NCBI RefSeq assembly: GCF_030733745.1
Contig: NZ_JASHIK010000003.1
Location: 110,001 to 174,000, forward strand
Reading direction: 5' to 3'
Length of the DNA: 64,000 bases
From: Stappia sp. MMSF_3263
GTDB taxonomy: Bacteria > Pseudomonadota > Alphaproteobacteria > Rhizobiales > Stappiaceae
The stretch's first letter is position 1. Every line of letters begins with the position of its first letter. Under the pieces are notes generated by a model. It worked only from the letters and a program-made list of their open reading frames with translations. It was not told the origin of the DNA and did no database searches. Shown here one piece after another: positions 17,661 to 28,400 of the stretch. Position numbers and translations under genes: made by a program.

Positions 17661-19268
17661 ATGCAGGACCTTGGAGAGTGGGACTATGTGATCGTGGGCG
17701 CGGGATCCGCCGGCTGCGTGCTGGCGAACCGGCTTTCCGCCGATCCGAAGGTCAAGGTCTTGCTGCTCGAGGCGGGCGGCAAGGACAACTATATCTGGAT
17801 CCACATTCCGGTCGGCTATCTCTATTGCATGGGCAACCCGCGCACCGACTGGGGTTTCAGGACGGCGCCGGAGCCCGGTCTCAACGGCCGGGAACTCGCC
17901 TATCCGCGAGGTCGGGTGCTTGGTGGATGCTCGGCCATCAACGGCATGATCTACATGCGCGGCCAGGCGCGCGACTATGACGGCTGGCGGCAAGGCGGAC
18001 TGGACGGCTGGGGCTGGGACGACGTGCTGCCGTTGTTCCGCCGGGCCGAGGATCACTATGCGCTCGACGACGAGATGCATGGACAGGGCGGGGAGACCCG
18101 GGTCGAGGAGCAGCGGCTTTCGTGGGACATTCTCGACGCCGTGCGCGATGCCTGCGAGGAAGTAGGCATCCCCAAGGTCGACGACTTCAATCGCGGCGAC
18201 AATTTCGGCTCGTCCTATTTTCAGGTCACCCAGCGCGGCGGCGTCCGCTGGACCGCCGCCAAGGGATATCTGAAACCGGTCAGGAACCGGGAAAACCTCA
18301 AGGTCGTGACCGGAGCCCAGGTCTCCCGCCTGATCATCGAGGACGGCCGCGCGAGCGGTCTGGAACTGACGGTCAATGGCGGGCCCACACGGGCGCGGGT
18401 CGCCGGGGAGCTGGTGCTTTGCGCCGGGGCGATCGGTTCCCCGCATCTGCTTGAACTGTCCGGCATAGGCGACCCGCAGACGCTCGCCCGCCACGGCATC
18501 GACACGCTTGTCGAAAGCCGGCAAGTGGGCCGGAACCTGCAGGATCACCTGCAGATCCGCACGGTGTTCAAGGTCAGCGGCGCGGTGACGCTGAACCAGC
18601 TTGCCGCCAATCTCTGGGGCAAGGCGAAGATCGCGGCCCGTTACGCCCTGTCACGCTCGGGTCCGATGTCGATGGCGCCCTCGCAGCTTGGCGTCTTCGC
18701 CCGCTCCGATCCCGCCTTCGAGACGGCCAATATCGAGTATCACGTGCAGCCGCTGTCGCTCGACAAGTTCGGCGACCCGCTGCATCCCTTCCCGGCGATC
18801 ACGCTCAGTGTCTGCAACCTGCGTCCGGAGAGCCGGGGGTCGGTGCACATTGCCTCGCGCGATCCGACGGCGCATCCCGAGATCCGGCCGAACTACCTGT
18901 CGGCGGAAGCGGATCGCAAGGTTGCTGCTGACAGCATCCGGCTGACCCGCCGGATCATGGCGGCCGAAACGATGAGCCGCTATACGCCGGTAGAGCATCT
19001 GCCCGGTCCGCTGGTGCGCAGCGACGAGGACCTGGCCCGGGCGGCGGGCGACATCGGCACGACCATCTTCCATCCGGCGGGGACCTGTCGGATGGGGACG
19101 GACGACCAGGCCGTGGTCGATGCCCGGTTGAGGCTGCGCGGTCTGGCGGGCTTGCGCGTCGCCGATGCCTCGGTGATGCCGACGATCACTTCGGGCAACA
19201 CCGCGGCACCGACGATGATGATCGCCGAGAAGGCCGCCGAAATGATACGGGCCGACCGGCGAGCCTGA
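17661..19268 (+). CDS. GMC-family FAD-dependent oxidoreductase (alcohol/choline dehydrogenase-like)
   Basis: 535 residues. The FAD-binding start reads VIVGAGSAGCVLANRLS (about 11-27), followed by the GMC signature PRGRVLGGCSAINGMIYMRG and a C-terminal STG-like block with HPAGTCRMG and SGNTAAPTMMIAEKAAEMI. The HPAGT histidine is the expected catalytic base. The family oxidises alcohols, choline or polyethylene glycol, and the sequence alone does not identify the substrate; no betB or betI lies nearby. GGAGGGG upstream fixes the ATG at 17661. It appears monocistronic. Confidence 0.87.
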   Translation: MQDLGEWDYVIVGAGSAGCVLANRLSADPKVKVLLLEAGGKDNYIWIHIPVGYLYCMGNPRTDWGFRTAPEPGLNGRELAYPRGRVLGGCSAINGMIYMRGQARDYDGWRQGGLDGWGWDDVLPLFRRAEDHYALDDEMHGQGGETRVEEQRLSWDILDAVRDACEEVGIPKVDDFNRGDNFGSSYFQVTQRGGVRWTAAKGYLKPVRNRENLKVVTGAQVSRLIIEDGRASGLELTVNGGPTRARVAGELVLCAGAIGSPHLLELSGIGDPQTLARHGIDTLVESRQVGRNLQDHLQIRTVFKVSGAVTLNQLAANLWGKAKIAARYALSRSGPMSMAPSQLGVFARSDPAFETANIEYHVQPLSLDKFGDPLHPFPAITLSVCNLRPESRGSVHIASRDPTAHPEIRPNYLSAEADRKVAADSIRLTRRIMAAETMSRYTPVEHLPGPLVRSDEDLARAAGDIGTTIFHPAGTCRMGTDDQAVVDARLRLRGLAGLRVADASVMPTITSGNTAAPTMMIAEKAAEMIRADRRA

Positions 19269-19375
19269 CGGCGCCTCCGCCCCCTCGCGCATTTGTGCGC
19301 GAAAGCCGGTGCGGTTAGGATCGGCCGACGACGCGGGGGAAAACGCCTTCGCGTCGATCGCCGTTGGATGGTGGC

Positions 19376-21199
19376 ATGAGGACATATTTCCGCAAGGCGC
19401 AACGCAACACCCTGCACGTGCTGGTGTTGTGCCTTGCGTTGCCGGTCACTGCGGGGATTGGATGGGTGACCTGGGAACTGGCTACCCGCCTGTTTGCAGC
19501 CGAGGTCGCGACCCGGGCGCAGGCGTTGTTGTCGGTCCAGTCGGCGACCCTGGAAAGCCAGCTCGACAAATTCCGCCTGCTGCCGCCACTGCTCGCCATG
19601 CGGCCGGACATTCGCGATATCATCCTTGATGGCGACCGCGTCTCGGGCGAGCGGGTGGCGGCGATCGTAGCCGGCATGGCGGGTGCCCGCGAAGTCACGT
19701 TTCTCGACACGAACGGGACGGTGGTTGCCTCCAGCCACCTGTCGTCGCGCATCGATCCGGGGCGGGAGGAGGTCGTCGATCCGATGCCGCTGGCCGAGGC
19801 GTTGCAGGGCCGCCTTGGCCGTGCCTATCGCCGCGGCACGGGTGGTGCGCCGGGCTCATATGTCTTTGCCTCGGCGGTGCGTGACGGATCGGTCGTGATC
19901 GGCGTGGTCGCGGTTCGGGTCAGCCTGGCGGAGGTGGAGCAGGCCTGGGCGCTCAGCCCTGCGCCGATCCTGGCCATCGACGAGGCCGGCGAGATCGTCG
20001 CGACCAACCGGCCGGACTGGCGTGGGCAACCGGCGAACGACCGGCTGGAGCGGCTGGGATCGGAGCGGGTGCCGCAAAGCAGCGCCGGTGCCGCCGCCGA
20101 CGCCGACGCGGCTGCCACCGAAGCTGCCTATGTCCGCCTGCGGGACGTTCCCCGGCGAGGGCCCTTCCTGATGATGACCCGCACGCTGCCGGTTCTGGAC
20201 TGGCGCATCGCGGCACTGGCCGATACCGCCGATGCCCGTTCGCAAGGCGACAAGGTGGCGGCGATCGCCGTGCTCGTCTGTCTGCTGATGAGCGGCATCG
20301 CCTGGGTGGCGGCTGAGCGCCGCGTCGCGGTGATGCGGCGGATGCGCGAGGACCGGCTCTCGGCGCTGCGGCTGGAGCGCAAGGTACGACTGCGCACACG
20401 CGACCTGTCGGAAGCAAATGCCCATCTTGCGCGGGAAGTGGCCGAGCGCGAGGCGGCGGAGGCGGAATTGCGGCTGATGCAGGCCGATCTGGTGCAGGCG
20501 GCGAAGATGGCGACGCTCGGCCAGATGTCGGCCGCGCTTTCCCACGAGTTCAACCAGCCGCTCGCAGCGATCCGTTCGAATGCCGACAATGCCAAGCTGT
20601 TCCTGGAGCGCGACATGGGTGAGCGGGTCGAGGCCGGGCTCGACCGGATCATCGCGATGGTCGAGCGCATGGCGGAGATCTCCCGCGTGTTGAAAGGCTT
20701 CAGCCGGCGAGCGGGCACGGACCTGAAGGCAACGGCGCTGAAGCCGGTGATCGACGAGACGGTGATGCTCCTGTCGCCACGCGTAAAGCAGGGCGGCGCG
20801 CGCCTGGAGGCGAGGCATCTCGACGGGGCGCTGCAGGTGATCGGCGGGCATGTGCGGCTGGAGCAAGTGGTGCTCAACCTGGCCGCGAATGCGCTCGATG
20901 CGGTTGAGGATCGCGTCGACGGCGTCGTCACCATCACGACACGCATGGAGGCGGGACAGGCGGTGATCGAGGTGCGCGACAACGGGCCGGGCGTTGCGGA
21001 GGAACTCCTCGGCAAGGTCTTCGACCCGTTCTTCACCACAAAGGATGTCGGCAAGGGGCTGGGCCTCGGGCTCTCGATCGCCTACAAGATCGTCCACGAT
21101 TTTTCCGGAAGCCTGAGCGTCGGCGCGGCGGAGGGTGGCGGCGCGGTCTTCACGGTGAGGCTGCCGCTCGTCCAGGGGCTGAGCGACGCCGCGCAGTAG
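19376..21199 (+). CDS. dctB: C4-dicarboxylate sensor histidine kinase
   Basis: 607 residues. Two membrane helices (about 14-36 and 295-315) flank a periplasmic dCACHE sensor that contains the DctB-like stretch FRLLPPLLAMRPDIRDI. A coiled-coil linker (about 325-375) leads to the kinase core: H390 in LSHEFNQPLAAIRSNADN, N box NLAANALDAV, and G boxes DNGPGV and GLGLGLSI. It senses external C4-dicarboxylate and phosphorylates DctD, encoded 53 bases downstream. A TTG four codons earlier is an alternative start, but the ATG begins the usual short cytoplasmic tail. Confidence 0.9.
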   Translation: MRTYFRKAQRNTLHVLVLCLALPVTAGIGWVTWELATRLFAAEVATRAQALLSVQSATLESQLDKFRLLPPLLAMRPDIRDIILDGDRVSGERVAAIVAGMAGAREVTFLDTNGTVVASSHLSSRIDPGREEVVDPMPLAEALQGRLGRAYRRGTGGAPGSYVFASAVRDGSVVIGVVAVRVSLAEVEQAWALSPAPILAIDEAGEIVATNRPDWRGQPANDRLERLGSERVPQSSAGAAADADAAATEAAYVRLRDVPRRGPFLMMTRTLPVLDWRIAALADTADARSQGDKVAAIAVLVCLLMSGIAWVAAERRVAVMRRMREDRLSALRLERKVRLRTRDLSEANAHLAREVAEREAAEAELRLMQADLVQAAKMATLGQMSAALSHEFNQPLAAIRSNADNAKLFLERDMGERVEAGLDRIIAMVERMAEISRVLKGFSRRAGTDLKATALKPVIDETVMLLSPRVKQGGARLEARHLDGALQVIGGHVRLEQVVLNLAANALDAVEDRVDGVVTITTRMEAGQAVIEVRDNGPGVAEELLGKVFDPFFTTKDVGKGLGLGLSIAYKIVHDFSGSLSVGAAEGGGAVFTVRLPLVQGLSDAAQ

Positions 21200-21252
21200 C
21201 GGGCCGACCGGACGGCCATCCGGTCCTGCGATCGCTGGGGAACAAGATATTC

Positions 21253-22608
<1,356 letters not shown>

Positions 22609-22637
22609 CCGCCATCGGCACGGCCTATGTGTCGTCC

Positions 22638-22688
22638 TCCACCCATTGCCGTGGATCGATGTGTCGGAATCTACCCATTCGACGTGGA
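22638..22688 (+). promoter_or_regulatory. Pair of imperfect dyads, candidate DctD enhancer sites
   Basis: Two related elements share CCCATT and CGTGGAT. The first (22638-22655) has arms TCCAC and GTGGA; the second (22670-22688) has TCTAC and GTGGA. Their centres are about 32 bp apart, roughly three helical turns, and lie 75-110 bp before the -24 element of dctP. This is the usual layout for tandem activator sites of a sigma-54 activator. Confidence 0.5.
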
Positions 22689-22752
22689 TGACCGGATCGG
22701 CGATATTGGCGGATGCCTTGAAATGCGCCGGTTTGCCCATGTTCGGGGCACG

Positions 22753-22768
22753 TGGCACGACTGTTGCA
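22753..22768 (+). promoter_or_regulatory. Sigma-54 promoter of dctPQM
   Basis: TGGCACG, four bases, then TTGCA: an exact match to the -24/-12 consensus, with GG and GC ten bases apart. Transcription should begin near 22779, leaving a leader of about 77 bases before dctP. DctD, encoded just upstream, is the evident activator. Confidence 0.88.
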
Positions 22769-22855
22769 ATCATTTGGACGCGACTGGTCCGGCGCCTTGC
22801 CGGACCCCATTGCCGCGCGCGCTGCGCCCGGCCAAACATGTCTGGGAGGACATCC

Positions 22856-23857
22856 ATGAAGAAGTTCGCAACGGCCGCAGTCGCGGCCGCATGTTTCGCA
22901 TTCTCCGCTCCGGCGCTTGCCGATTGCGATGATGGCGAGATGGTCATCAAGTTCAGCCACGTGGTGGCTGCGACCGGTCATCCCAAGGGCGATGCCGCGA
23001 CGATGCTCGCCAATCGCGTCAACGAGGAGATGAACGGCAAGGCCTGCATGCAGGTGTTCCCGAACTCCCAGCTTTTCGATGACGACAAGGTCATGGAAGC
23101 GCTGCTTCTCGGCGACGTCCAGCTGGCGGCGCCGTCGCTGTCGAAGTTCGAGGCCTACACGCTCAAGTACCGCCTCTTCGACCTGCCGTTCCTGTTCAAC
23201 GACCTGTCGTCGATCGACCGCTTTGCCGTCTCCGACGCCGGCAAGGGCCTGCTGAACTCGATGACCGATGTCGGTTTCGTCGGCCTTGGCTACTGGAGCT
23301 CGGGCATGAAGCAGTTCTCGGCCAACAAGCCGCTGCTGGTGCCGAGCGACGCGGCCGGGCTGAAGTTCCGCATCCAGACCTCCGACGTTGCCGAGGCGAT
23401 GATTTCGGCCATGGGCGCCAACGCCCAGAAGCTCGCCTTCAAGGAAGTCTACGGCGCGCTGCAGACGGGCGTGGTCGATGGCCAGGAGAATTCCTGGTCG
23501 AACATCTACACGCAGAAGTTCTTCGAGGTGCAGGACGGCATCACCGAGACCAACCACCAGCTTCTCGCCTACCTGCTGGTGACGTCCGATGAGTGGCTGA
23601 ACGGTCTCGATGCCGACGTGCGCGAGCAGTTCCTGACCATCGTCAACGACGTGACGATGGCGGCCAATGCTGAGGTCGCGAGCAAGGAAGCGGCCAACCG
23701 GCAGAAGATCCTCGACGCGGGCAGCGAGATCCGCGTGCTGAACGCCGAGCAGCGCAAGGCCTGGGTCGATGCCATGAAGCCGGTCTGGGACAAGTTCCGC
23801 GGCGACATCGGCGAGGACCTGATCGAGGCGGCGCAGGCTTCGAACAGCGCCAGCTGA
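22856..23857 (+). CDS. dctP: TRAP transporter C4-dicarboxylate-binding protein
   Basis: 333 residues with a signal peptide ending APALAD. DctP-type fold: the ligand-binding arginine lies in GLKFRIQTSD, followed by GVVDGQENSWSNI, a hallmark of the family. It binds C4-dicarboxylates in the periplasm and hands them to the DctQM membrane pair. GGGAGGA six bases upstream supports the ATG. It is first in the dctPQM operon, driven by the sigma-54 promoter. The 163-base gap to dctQ contains a long hairpin. Confidence 0.93.
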   Translation: MKKFATAAVAAACFAFSAPALADCDDGEMVIKFSHVVAATGHPKGDAATMLANRVNEEMNGKACMQVFPNSQLFDDDKVMEALLLGDVQLAAPSLSKFEAYTLKYRLFDLPFLFNDLSSIDRFAVSDAGKGLLNSMTDVGFVGLGYWSSGMKQFSANKPLLVPSDAAGLKFRIQTSDVAEAMISAMGANAQKLAFKEVYGALQTGVVDGQENSWSNIYTQKFFEVQDGITETNHQLLAYLLVTSDEWLNGLDADVREQFLTIVNDVTMAANAEVASKEAANRQKILDAGSEIRVLNAEQRKAWVDAMKPVWDKFRGDIGEDLIEAAQASNSAS

Positions 23858-23927
23858 GTGATGAATGGGCTTTCCCGGAAGGCACCGCCCGAGGCGGGCG
23901 TCCTCCGGGAGCCATGACGGGGTGACA

Positions 23928-23975
23928 GGACCGGACATGGCCGGCGGCACAGACCGCCGGGGCCATGCCCGGTCC
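23928..23975 (+). other. Long intercistronic hairpin between dctP and dctQ
   Basis: A three-part stem (7, 7 and 5 bp, with one A-C mismatch and a two-base bulge) closes the loop CACAGA. There is no T-run. It probably protects the dctP transcript 3' end or partly halts transcription, giving more binding protein than permease. Confidence 0.5.
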
Positions 23976-24020
23976 GGCCCTGATGACGTTCCCGACAAAA
24001 GAGAAAATTGGGGGGAAGCG

Positions 24021-24641
24021 ATGCAACGCGTCGACAACTGGGTCACGCGCTTCGAGGAGAACGTGATCGCGTTCCTGCTCGCCGCGATGACCATCGTCTC
24101 CTTCACGCAGGTGGTGGCCCGCTACGGCTTCAATTCCGGCTGGACCGGAGCGCTTGAGTTCACCCGCATCCTGTTCGCCTGGCTGATCCTGTTCGGCATG
24201 AGCTACGGCGTGAAGATCGGCGCCCACCTTGGCGTCGATGCGATCATCCGGCTGTTTCCGGCGCCGGTGTTCAGGGCCATCGCGGTCTTCGGCGCGCTTT
24301 GCGGCGTCGCCTATGCCGTGATCCTGCTTTACGCCGACTGGCTGCAGATCTTCGGCATCGAGACGCGGGGCGGGGCGATCGACTACTGGTCGCGCATGTT
24401 CAAGATCGGCATCGGTCTCGACGACCTGCGCTATCCCGAGCTCATTCAGGAAATGTTCGGCACCAAGGAGCGTGTCCAGCGCTGGATCGCCTATCTGATC
24501 CTGCCGGTGGGGCTTGCGCTGTTTGCCTTTCGCTGCATTCAGGCGGCCGTGCAGATCATTCGCGGAGAACGCGAGATGATGATCGCCGCCCACGAAGCGG
24601 AAGAGCTTGTCGCCGAAAACAAAGACGTCCTGAAAGACTAA
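24021..24641 (+). CDS. dctQ: TRAP transporter small permease subunit
   Basis: 206 residues with four hydrophobic helices and a short acidic C-terminal tail. The second helix has VVARYGFNSGWTGALEFTRILFAW-like features of DctQ, including the conserved glutamate-phenylalanine pair. The ATG at 24021 follows GGGGGGAAG; the frame is open upstream but lacks family-like sequence there. DctQ pairs with DctM, whose gene starts nine bases downstream. Sodium-driven uptake of dicarboxylates is the expected role. Confidence 0.9.
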   Translation: MQRVDNWVTRFEENVIAFLLAAMTIVSFTQVVARYGFNSGWTGALEFTRILFAWLILFGMSYGVKIGAHLGVDAIIRLFPAPVFRAIAVFGALCGVAYAVILLYADWLQIFGIETRGGAIDYWSRMFKIGIGLDDLRYPELIQEMFGTKERVQRWIAYLILPVGLALFAFRCIQAAVQIIRGEREMMIAAHEAEELVAENKDVLKD

Positions 24642-24650
24642 GAGGCAGCC

Positions 24651-26057
24651 ATGGAAGCCGGTGTTCTGTTCATCATGGTTCTCGGGCTGCTGTTTCTCGG
24701 CGTCCCGATTTCCATCTCGCTGGGTCTGTCCAGCATCCTCACGATCGCATTCTTCTCGCAGGACTCCATGTCCTCGGTGGCGCTGCAGCTGTTCACGGCC
24801 TCGCAGAACTACACGCTGCTCGCGATCCCGTTCTTCATCCTCGCCTCGACCTTCATGTCGACGGGCGGCGTCGCGCGGCGCATCATTCGCTTCGCGATCG
24901 CCTGCGTCGGCCATCTGCGCGGCGGCATGGCCATTGCCGCGGTGTTCTCCTGCATGCTGTTCGCCGCGCTTTCCGGCTCCTCGCCGGCAACCGTGGTGGC
25001 AATCGGCACGATCGCCATCGCCGGCATGCGGCAGGTGGGCTACACCAAGGAATTCGCGGCCGGCGTGATCGCCAATGCGGGCACGCTGGGCATCCTGATC
25101 CCGCCGTCGATCGTCATGGTCGTCTACGCAGCGGCAACGGATGTCTCCGTCGGGCGCATGTTCCTTGCCGGTGTCATTCCCGGCCTGGTCGCCGGCCTGA
25201 TGCTGATGATCGCGATCTATGTGAACGCCCGCATCAAGAACATGCCGAAGCAACCCTTTGCCGGTTTCGGCGAGATGAGCTCGGCGGCGGGCGAGGCGGC
25301 GTTCGGCCTGCTGCTGATCATCATCATCCTGGGAGGCATCTATGGCGGCATCTTCACGCCGACGGAGGCCGCGTCCGTCGCCGCTGTCTATGCCTACCTG
25401 ATCGCGATCTTCATCTATCGCGACATGGGTCCGCTGAAGGGCGTGCCGATGCGCAGGGATGGCGAGAGCATTGCCACGGCAATCGGCCGGAACCTGTGGC
25501 TCACGGTGGTGTATTTCTTCCCCGCCTGCGTCCATGCGGACACCCGCAAGGCGCTCACCGACGCGGCGAAGACGACGATCATGCTGATGTTCATCATCGT
25601 CAACGCCCTGCTGTTCGCCCATACGCTGACGGCGGAGCGCATCCCGCAGGCGATCACCGACTGGATGATCGGGGCCGGATTCACCTGGTTCACCTTCCTG
25701 ATCGCGGTCAACGTCCTGCTTCTGATCGGCGGCCAGTTCATGGAGCCCTCGGGCCTGCTCTTGATCGTCGCGCCGGTGGTGTTCCCGATCGGCATGGCGC
25801 TGGGCGTCGACCCGATCCATCTCGGCATCATCATGGTGGTGAACATGGAGATCGGCATGATTACTCCGCCGATCGGGCTTAACCTGTTCGTCACATCGGG
25901 AATAACGGGAATGAGCCTGATCCAGGTCGTAAGGGCGGCCGCGCCCTTCGTCCTGATCCTGTTCATCTTCCTGATCCTCGTGACCTACGTGCCGGCCCTG
26001 TCGACCTGGCTGCCCTATTGGCTGATGGGCCCGGAGATCGTTACCCGGACCGGCTGA
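24651..26057 (+). CDS. dctM: TRAP transporter large permease subunit
   Basis: 468 residues with about twelve to fourteen hydrophobic helices. Family features include the early LGVPISISLGLSS segment, SGSSPATVVAIG, and late NMEIGMITPPIGLNLFV, which matches the ion-transporter superfamily motif. A hydrophilic loop around residues 255-285 precedes a longer-than-average central region, as in some DctM proteins. It carries the substrate and sodium ions across the inner membrane. It ends the operon; a strong bidirectional terminator follows. Confidence 0.93.
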   Translation: MEAGVLFIMVLGLLFLGVPISISLGLSSILTIAFFSQDSMSSVALQLFTASQNYTLLAIPFFILASTFMSTGGVARRIIRFAIACVGHLRGGMAIAAVFSCMLFAALSGSSPATVVAIGTIAIAGMRQVGYTKEFAAGVIANAGTLGILIPPSIVMVVYAAATDVSVGRMFLAGVIPGLVAGLMLMIAIYVNARIKNMPKQPFAGFGEMSSAAGEAAFGLLLIIIILGGIYGGIFTPTEAASVAAVYAYLIAIFIYRDMGPLKGVPMRRDGESIATAIGRNLWLTVVYFFPACVHADTRKALTDAAKTTIMLMFIIVNALLFAHTLTAERIPQAITDWMIGAGFTWFTFLIAVNVLLLIGGQFMEPSGLLLIVAPVVFPIGMALGVDPIHLGIIMVVNMEIGMITPPIGLNLFVTSGITGMSLIQVVRAAAPFVLILFIFLILVTYVPALSTWLPYWLMGPEIVTRTG

Positions 26058-26085
26058 TGCCCCACCCGCGCACTGCGGATGGCCC

Positions 26086-26130
26086 AAAAAAGAAAGACCC
26101 CGGCGATGCGAGGCATCGCCGGGGTCTTTT
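26086..26130. terminator. Bidirectional terminator between dctM and the SCP2 gene
   Basis: A perfect 15-bp stem (26095-26109 with 26113-26127) closes a three-base loop. TTTT follows on the plus strand, and the mirror-image A-run (26086-26094) gives a T-run on the minus strand. It lies between convergent genes and should stop transcription from both sides. Confidence 0.92.
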
Positions 26131-26185
26131 CATGTCGGGCGGAGCGGTCCGCGGCGACCCCAGCGGGCGCGCGGAATCCGCCTGT

Positions 26186-26467
26186 TCAGACGATGCTGCC
26201 GAGCTTCATGGCGACGCTCATGTCGCCGGCGACCTTGATCTTGCCGGACATGAACGCCATCGTCGGGTTCAACTCGCCGGCGAGCAGGTCGGCGAGGTTC
26301 TCCTGCGAGATGGTGATGGTGCAGTCGGCGTCCTTGTCCTCATTGGTGACTTCCGATCCCTGGACGTAAATGACGCCGGCATCGCCGCAATCGAATTTCA
26401 CGCTGTCGGAGATGCCGCCGCCGGCCACCTTTCCGCGCACTGCCTCGGTCAGTTCGTTCAGGCTCAT
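26186..26467 (-). CDS. SCP2 sterol-carrier family protein
   Basis: 93-residue single SCP2 domain. It contains the usual DADCTITISQENLADLLAGELNP segment and the lipid-tunnel end MSGKIKVAGDMSVAMKLGSI. Such free-standing bacterial proteins bind fatty acyl groups or other lipids in the cytoplasm; their precise role is open. The ATG is preceded by GGGAGACAAG on the minus strand. A 20-base near-palindrome lies about 50-70 bases upstream. The dehydratase gene lies upstream on the same strand, 99 bases away, so co-transcription is possible. Confidence 0.88.
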   Translation of the reverse strand: MSLNELTEAVRGKVAGGGISDSVKFDCGDAGVIYVQGSEVTNEDKDADCTITISQENLADLLAGELNPTMAFMSGKIKVAGDMSVAMKLGSIV

Positions 26468-26518
26468 GTCTTGTCTCCCTATCGCCGGATCCGTCCGGCA
26501 GGCCGGCTCCAGAAAGCA

Positions 26519-26538
26519 TGACGCTTACGTAACCGTCA
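26519..26538 (-). promoter_or_regulatory. Near-perfect 20-base palindrome upstream of the SCP2 gene
   Basis: TGACG and CGTCA arms enclose TTACGTAA; only one symmetric pair (C facing C) breaks the palindrome. On the minus strand it begins with a TTGACG -35-like element, so it lies where a regulator would control the SCP2 promoter. The TTACGTAA core resembles operators of fatty-acid or branched-chain catabolism regulators, but the factor is unknown. Confidence 0.45.
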
Positions 26539-26566
26539 AGCTCGGCCTTGCGGGAAATCCACCGCG

Positions 26567-28366
26567 CTAGTGATTGTCGCGCGGCGTGCCCTTCGTGCGG
26601 GAGACGTCGCGATAGGCGACCGCCGGCTTCAGCACCATGCCCTTGTCGAACTGGTCGACGAGGGCCCGCTGGATTTCCTGCCAGGGGGTCTGGTGGGCGG
26701 GATAGGGGAAGCCGCCGCTGGCCTCGAGCGCGGCCCGTCGCTCGGCAAGTTCCGTATCGCCGATCAGGATGTTTGCGGTACAGGCCTTCAGGTCGATGCG
26801 CACCCGATCACCGGTCCGCAGCAGGGCGAGTCCGCCGCCGGCGGCAGCTTCCGGGGCGGCATTGAGGATCGAGGCCGAGCCGGACGTGCCGGACTGTCGT
26901 CCGTCGCCGATGCAGGGCATGGCGTGGATGCCGCGCTTTATGAGGGCTGCGGGGGGCTGCATGTTGACGACTTCGGCGCCCCCCGGATAGCCGATCGGGC
27001 CGGTGCCGCGAATGAACAGCAGGCAGTGCTCGTCGATCTCGAGCGTCGGATCATCGATGCGGTGATGATAGTCCTCCGGCCCCTCGAAGACGATGGCGCG
27101 GCCCTCGAAGGCCTCCGGATCGTCCGGATTGGAGAGGTAGCGGTCGCGGAACTCCTTCGAGATCACGCTGGTCTTCATGATCGCGCTGTCGAAGAGATTG
27201 CCCTTCAGGTTGAGGAAGCCGGCCTTGTCGACCATCGGCTCGGAAACCGGGCGGATGACGCGGGTGTCGAGGTTCTCCGCCTTGCGGCAATTGTCGCCGA
27301 TGCTGCGGCCGTTGACCGTCAGGGCCTGCGGGTGAGGCAGCATGTCCGCCTTCATCAGTTCCGCGACAACGGCCGGAACGCCGCCGGCATGGTGATAGTC
27401 CTCGCCCAGATACTCGCCCGCCGGCTGCATGTTGACGATCAGCGGGACGTGATGGCCGATGCGCTGCCAGTCGTCATTGTCGAGTGGCACGCCGAGATGG
27501 CTGGCGACGGCATTGAGATGGACCGGTGCGTTGGTCGAGCCGCCAATGGCCGAGTTCACGACGATGGCGTTCTCGAAGGCCTCGCGGGTCATGATGTCGG
27601 ACGGGCGCAGGTCCTCCCAGACCATGTCGACGATCCTGAGGCCGGTCTGGTAGGACATCTGCGCACGCTCGCGATATGTCGCGGGTATGGCGGCCGAGCC
27701 CGGCAACTGCATGCCAAGCACCTCGGCCAGCGAGTTCATGGTCGTGGCCGTGCCCATCGTGTTGCAATAGCCCACGGATGGTGCCGAGGACGCGACGAGA
27801 TCCATGAAGCCCGCATAGTCGATCTCGCCGGCGGCCAGCATCTCGCGCGCCTTCCACACGATGGTGCCCGAACCGGTGCGCTCGCCCCGGTGCCAGCCGT
27901 TCAGCATCGGACCGACGGACAGCGCGATGGCGGGAATGTTGACGGTTGCCGCCGCCATCAGGCAGGCAGGTGTGGTCTTGTCGCAGCCGATGGTGAGAAC
28001 GACGCCGTCGATGGGATAGCCGTAGAGAAGCTCGACAAGGCCGAGATAGGCCAGGTTGCGGTCGAGCGAGGCGGTCGGCCGCTTGCCGGTCTCCTGGATC
28101 GGATGGACGGGAAACTCGAAGCAGATGCCGCCGGCTTCCCGGATGCCCTCGCGCACGCGCTTCGCCAGTTCGATGTGATGGCGGTTGCAGGGCGAGAGAT
28201 CCGAGCCGGTCTGGGCGATGCCGATGATCGGTTTGCCCGACTGCAGTTCCTCGCGGGTCAGGCCGTAGTTCAGGTAGCGCTCGATATAGAGCGCGGTCAT
28301 TCCGGGGTCGTCGGGATTGTCGAACCAGGCACGGGAACGAAGGGCTTTCGGGTCTCTGTCGGTCAT
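26567..28366 (-). CDS. IlvD/Edd-family sugar-acid dehydratase (arabonate/xylonate type)
   Basis: 599 residues. The [2Fe-2S] cysteines fit the pentonate dehydratase pattern: C60 (SPCNRHH), C128 (GCDKTTPAC) and C201 (GYCNTMGT). The [16 protein letters not shown] block and [13 protein letters not shown], which carries the catalytic serine, also fit this subfamily rather than dihydroxyacid dehydratase IlvD. It would convert an aldonic acid such as L-arabonate or D-xylonate into a 2-keto-3-deoxy acid. With xylFHG in the window, xylonate in a Weimberg-type route is attractive, but no xylose dehydrogenase is present. A TTGTAATACAA dyad lies 35 bases upstream. Confidence 0.88.
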   Translation of the reverse strand: MTDRDPKALRSRAWFDNPDDPGMTALYIERYLNYGLTREELQSGKPIIGIAQTGSDLSPCNRHHIELAKRVREGIREAGGICFEFPVHPIQETGKRPTASLDRNLAYLGLVELLYGYPIDGVVLTIGCDKTTPACLMAAATVNIPAIALSVGPMLNGWHRGERTGSGTIVWKAREMLAAGEIDYAGFMDLVASSAPSVGYCNTMGTATTMNSLAEVLGMQLPGSAAIPATYRERAQMSYQTGLRIVDMVWEDLRPSDIMTREAFENAIVVNSAIGGSTNAPVHLNAVASHLGVPLDNDDWQRIGHHVPLIVNMQPAGEYLGEDYHHAGGVPAVVAELMKADMLPHPQALTVNGRSIGDNCRKAENLDTRVIRPVSEPMVDKAGFLNLKGNLFDSAIMKTSVISKEFRDRYLSNPDDPEAFEGRAIVFEGPEDYHHRIDDPTLEIDEHCLLFIRGTGPIGYPGGAEVVNMQPPAALIKRGIHAMPCIGDGRQSGTSGSASILNAAPEAAAGGGLALLRTGDRVRIDLKACTANILIGDTELAERRAALEASGGFPYPAHQTPWQEIQRALVDQFDKGMVLKPAVAYRDVSRTKGTPRDNH

Positions 28367-28400
28367 TCCTGTCTCCGGGCTCGTGGCTGGGGTCCTCTAT

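Noticed and set aside
19285-19302. Terminator after the GMC oxidoreductase
   Set aside because: A perfect 7-bp stem with TTTG loop is present, but no T-run follows; left unannotated.
23643-26087. Long minus-strand frame across dctP end, dctQ and dctM
   Set aside because: Mirror of TRAP genes; composition dominated by Asp, His and Arg with no domain.
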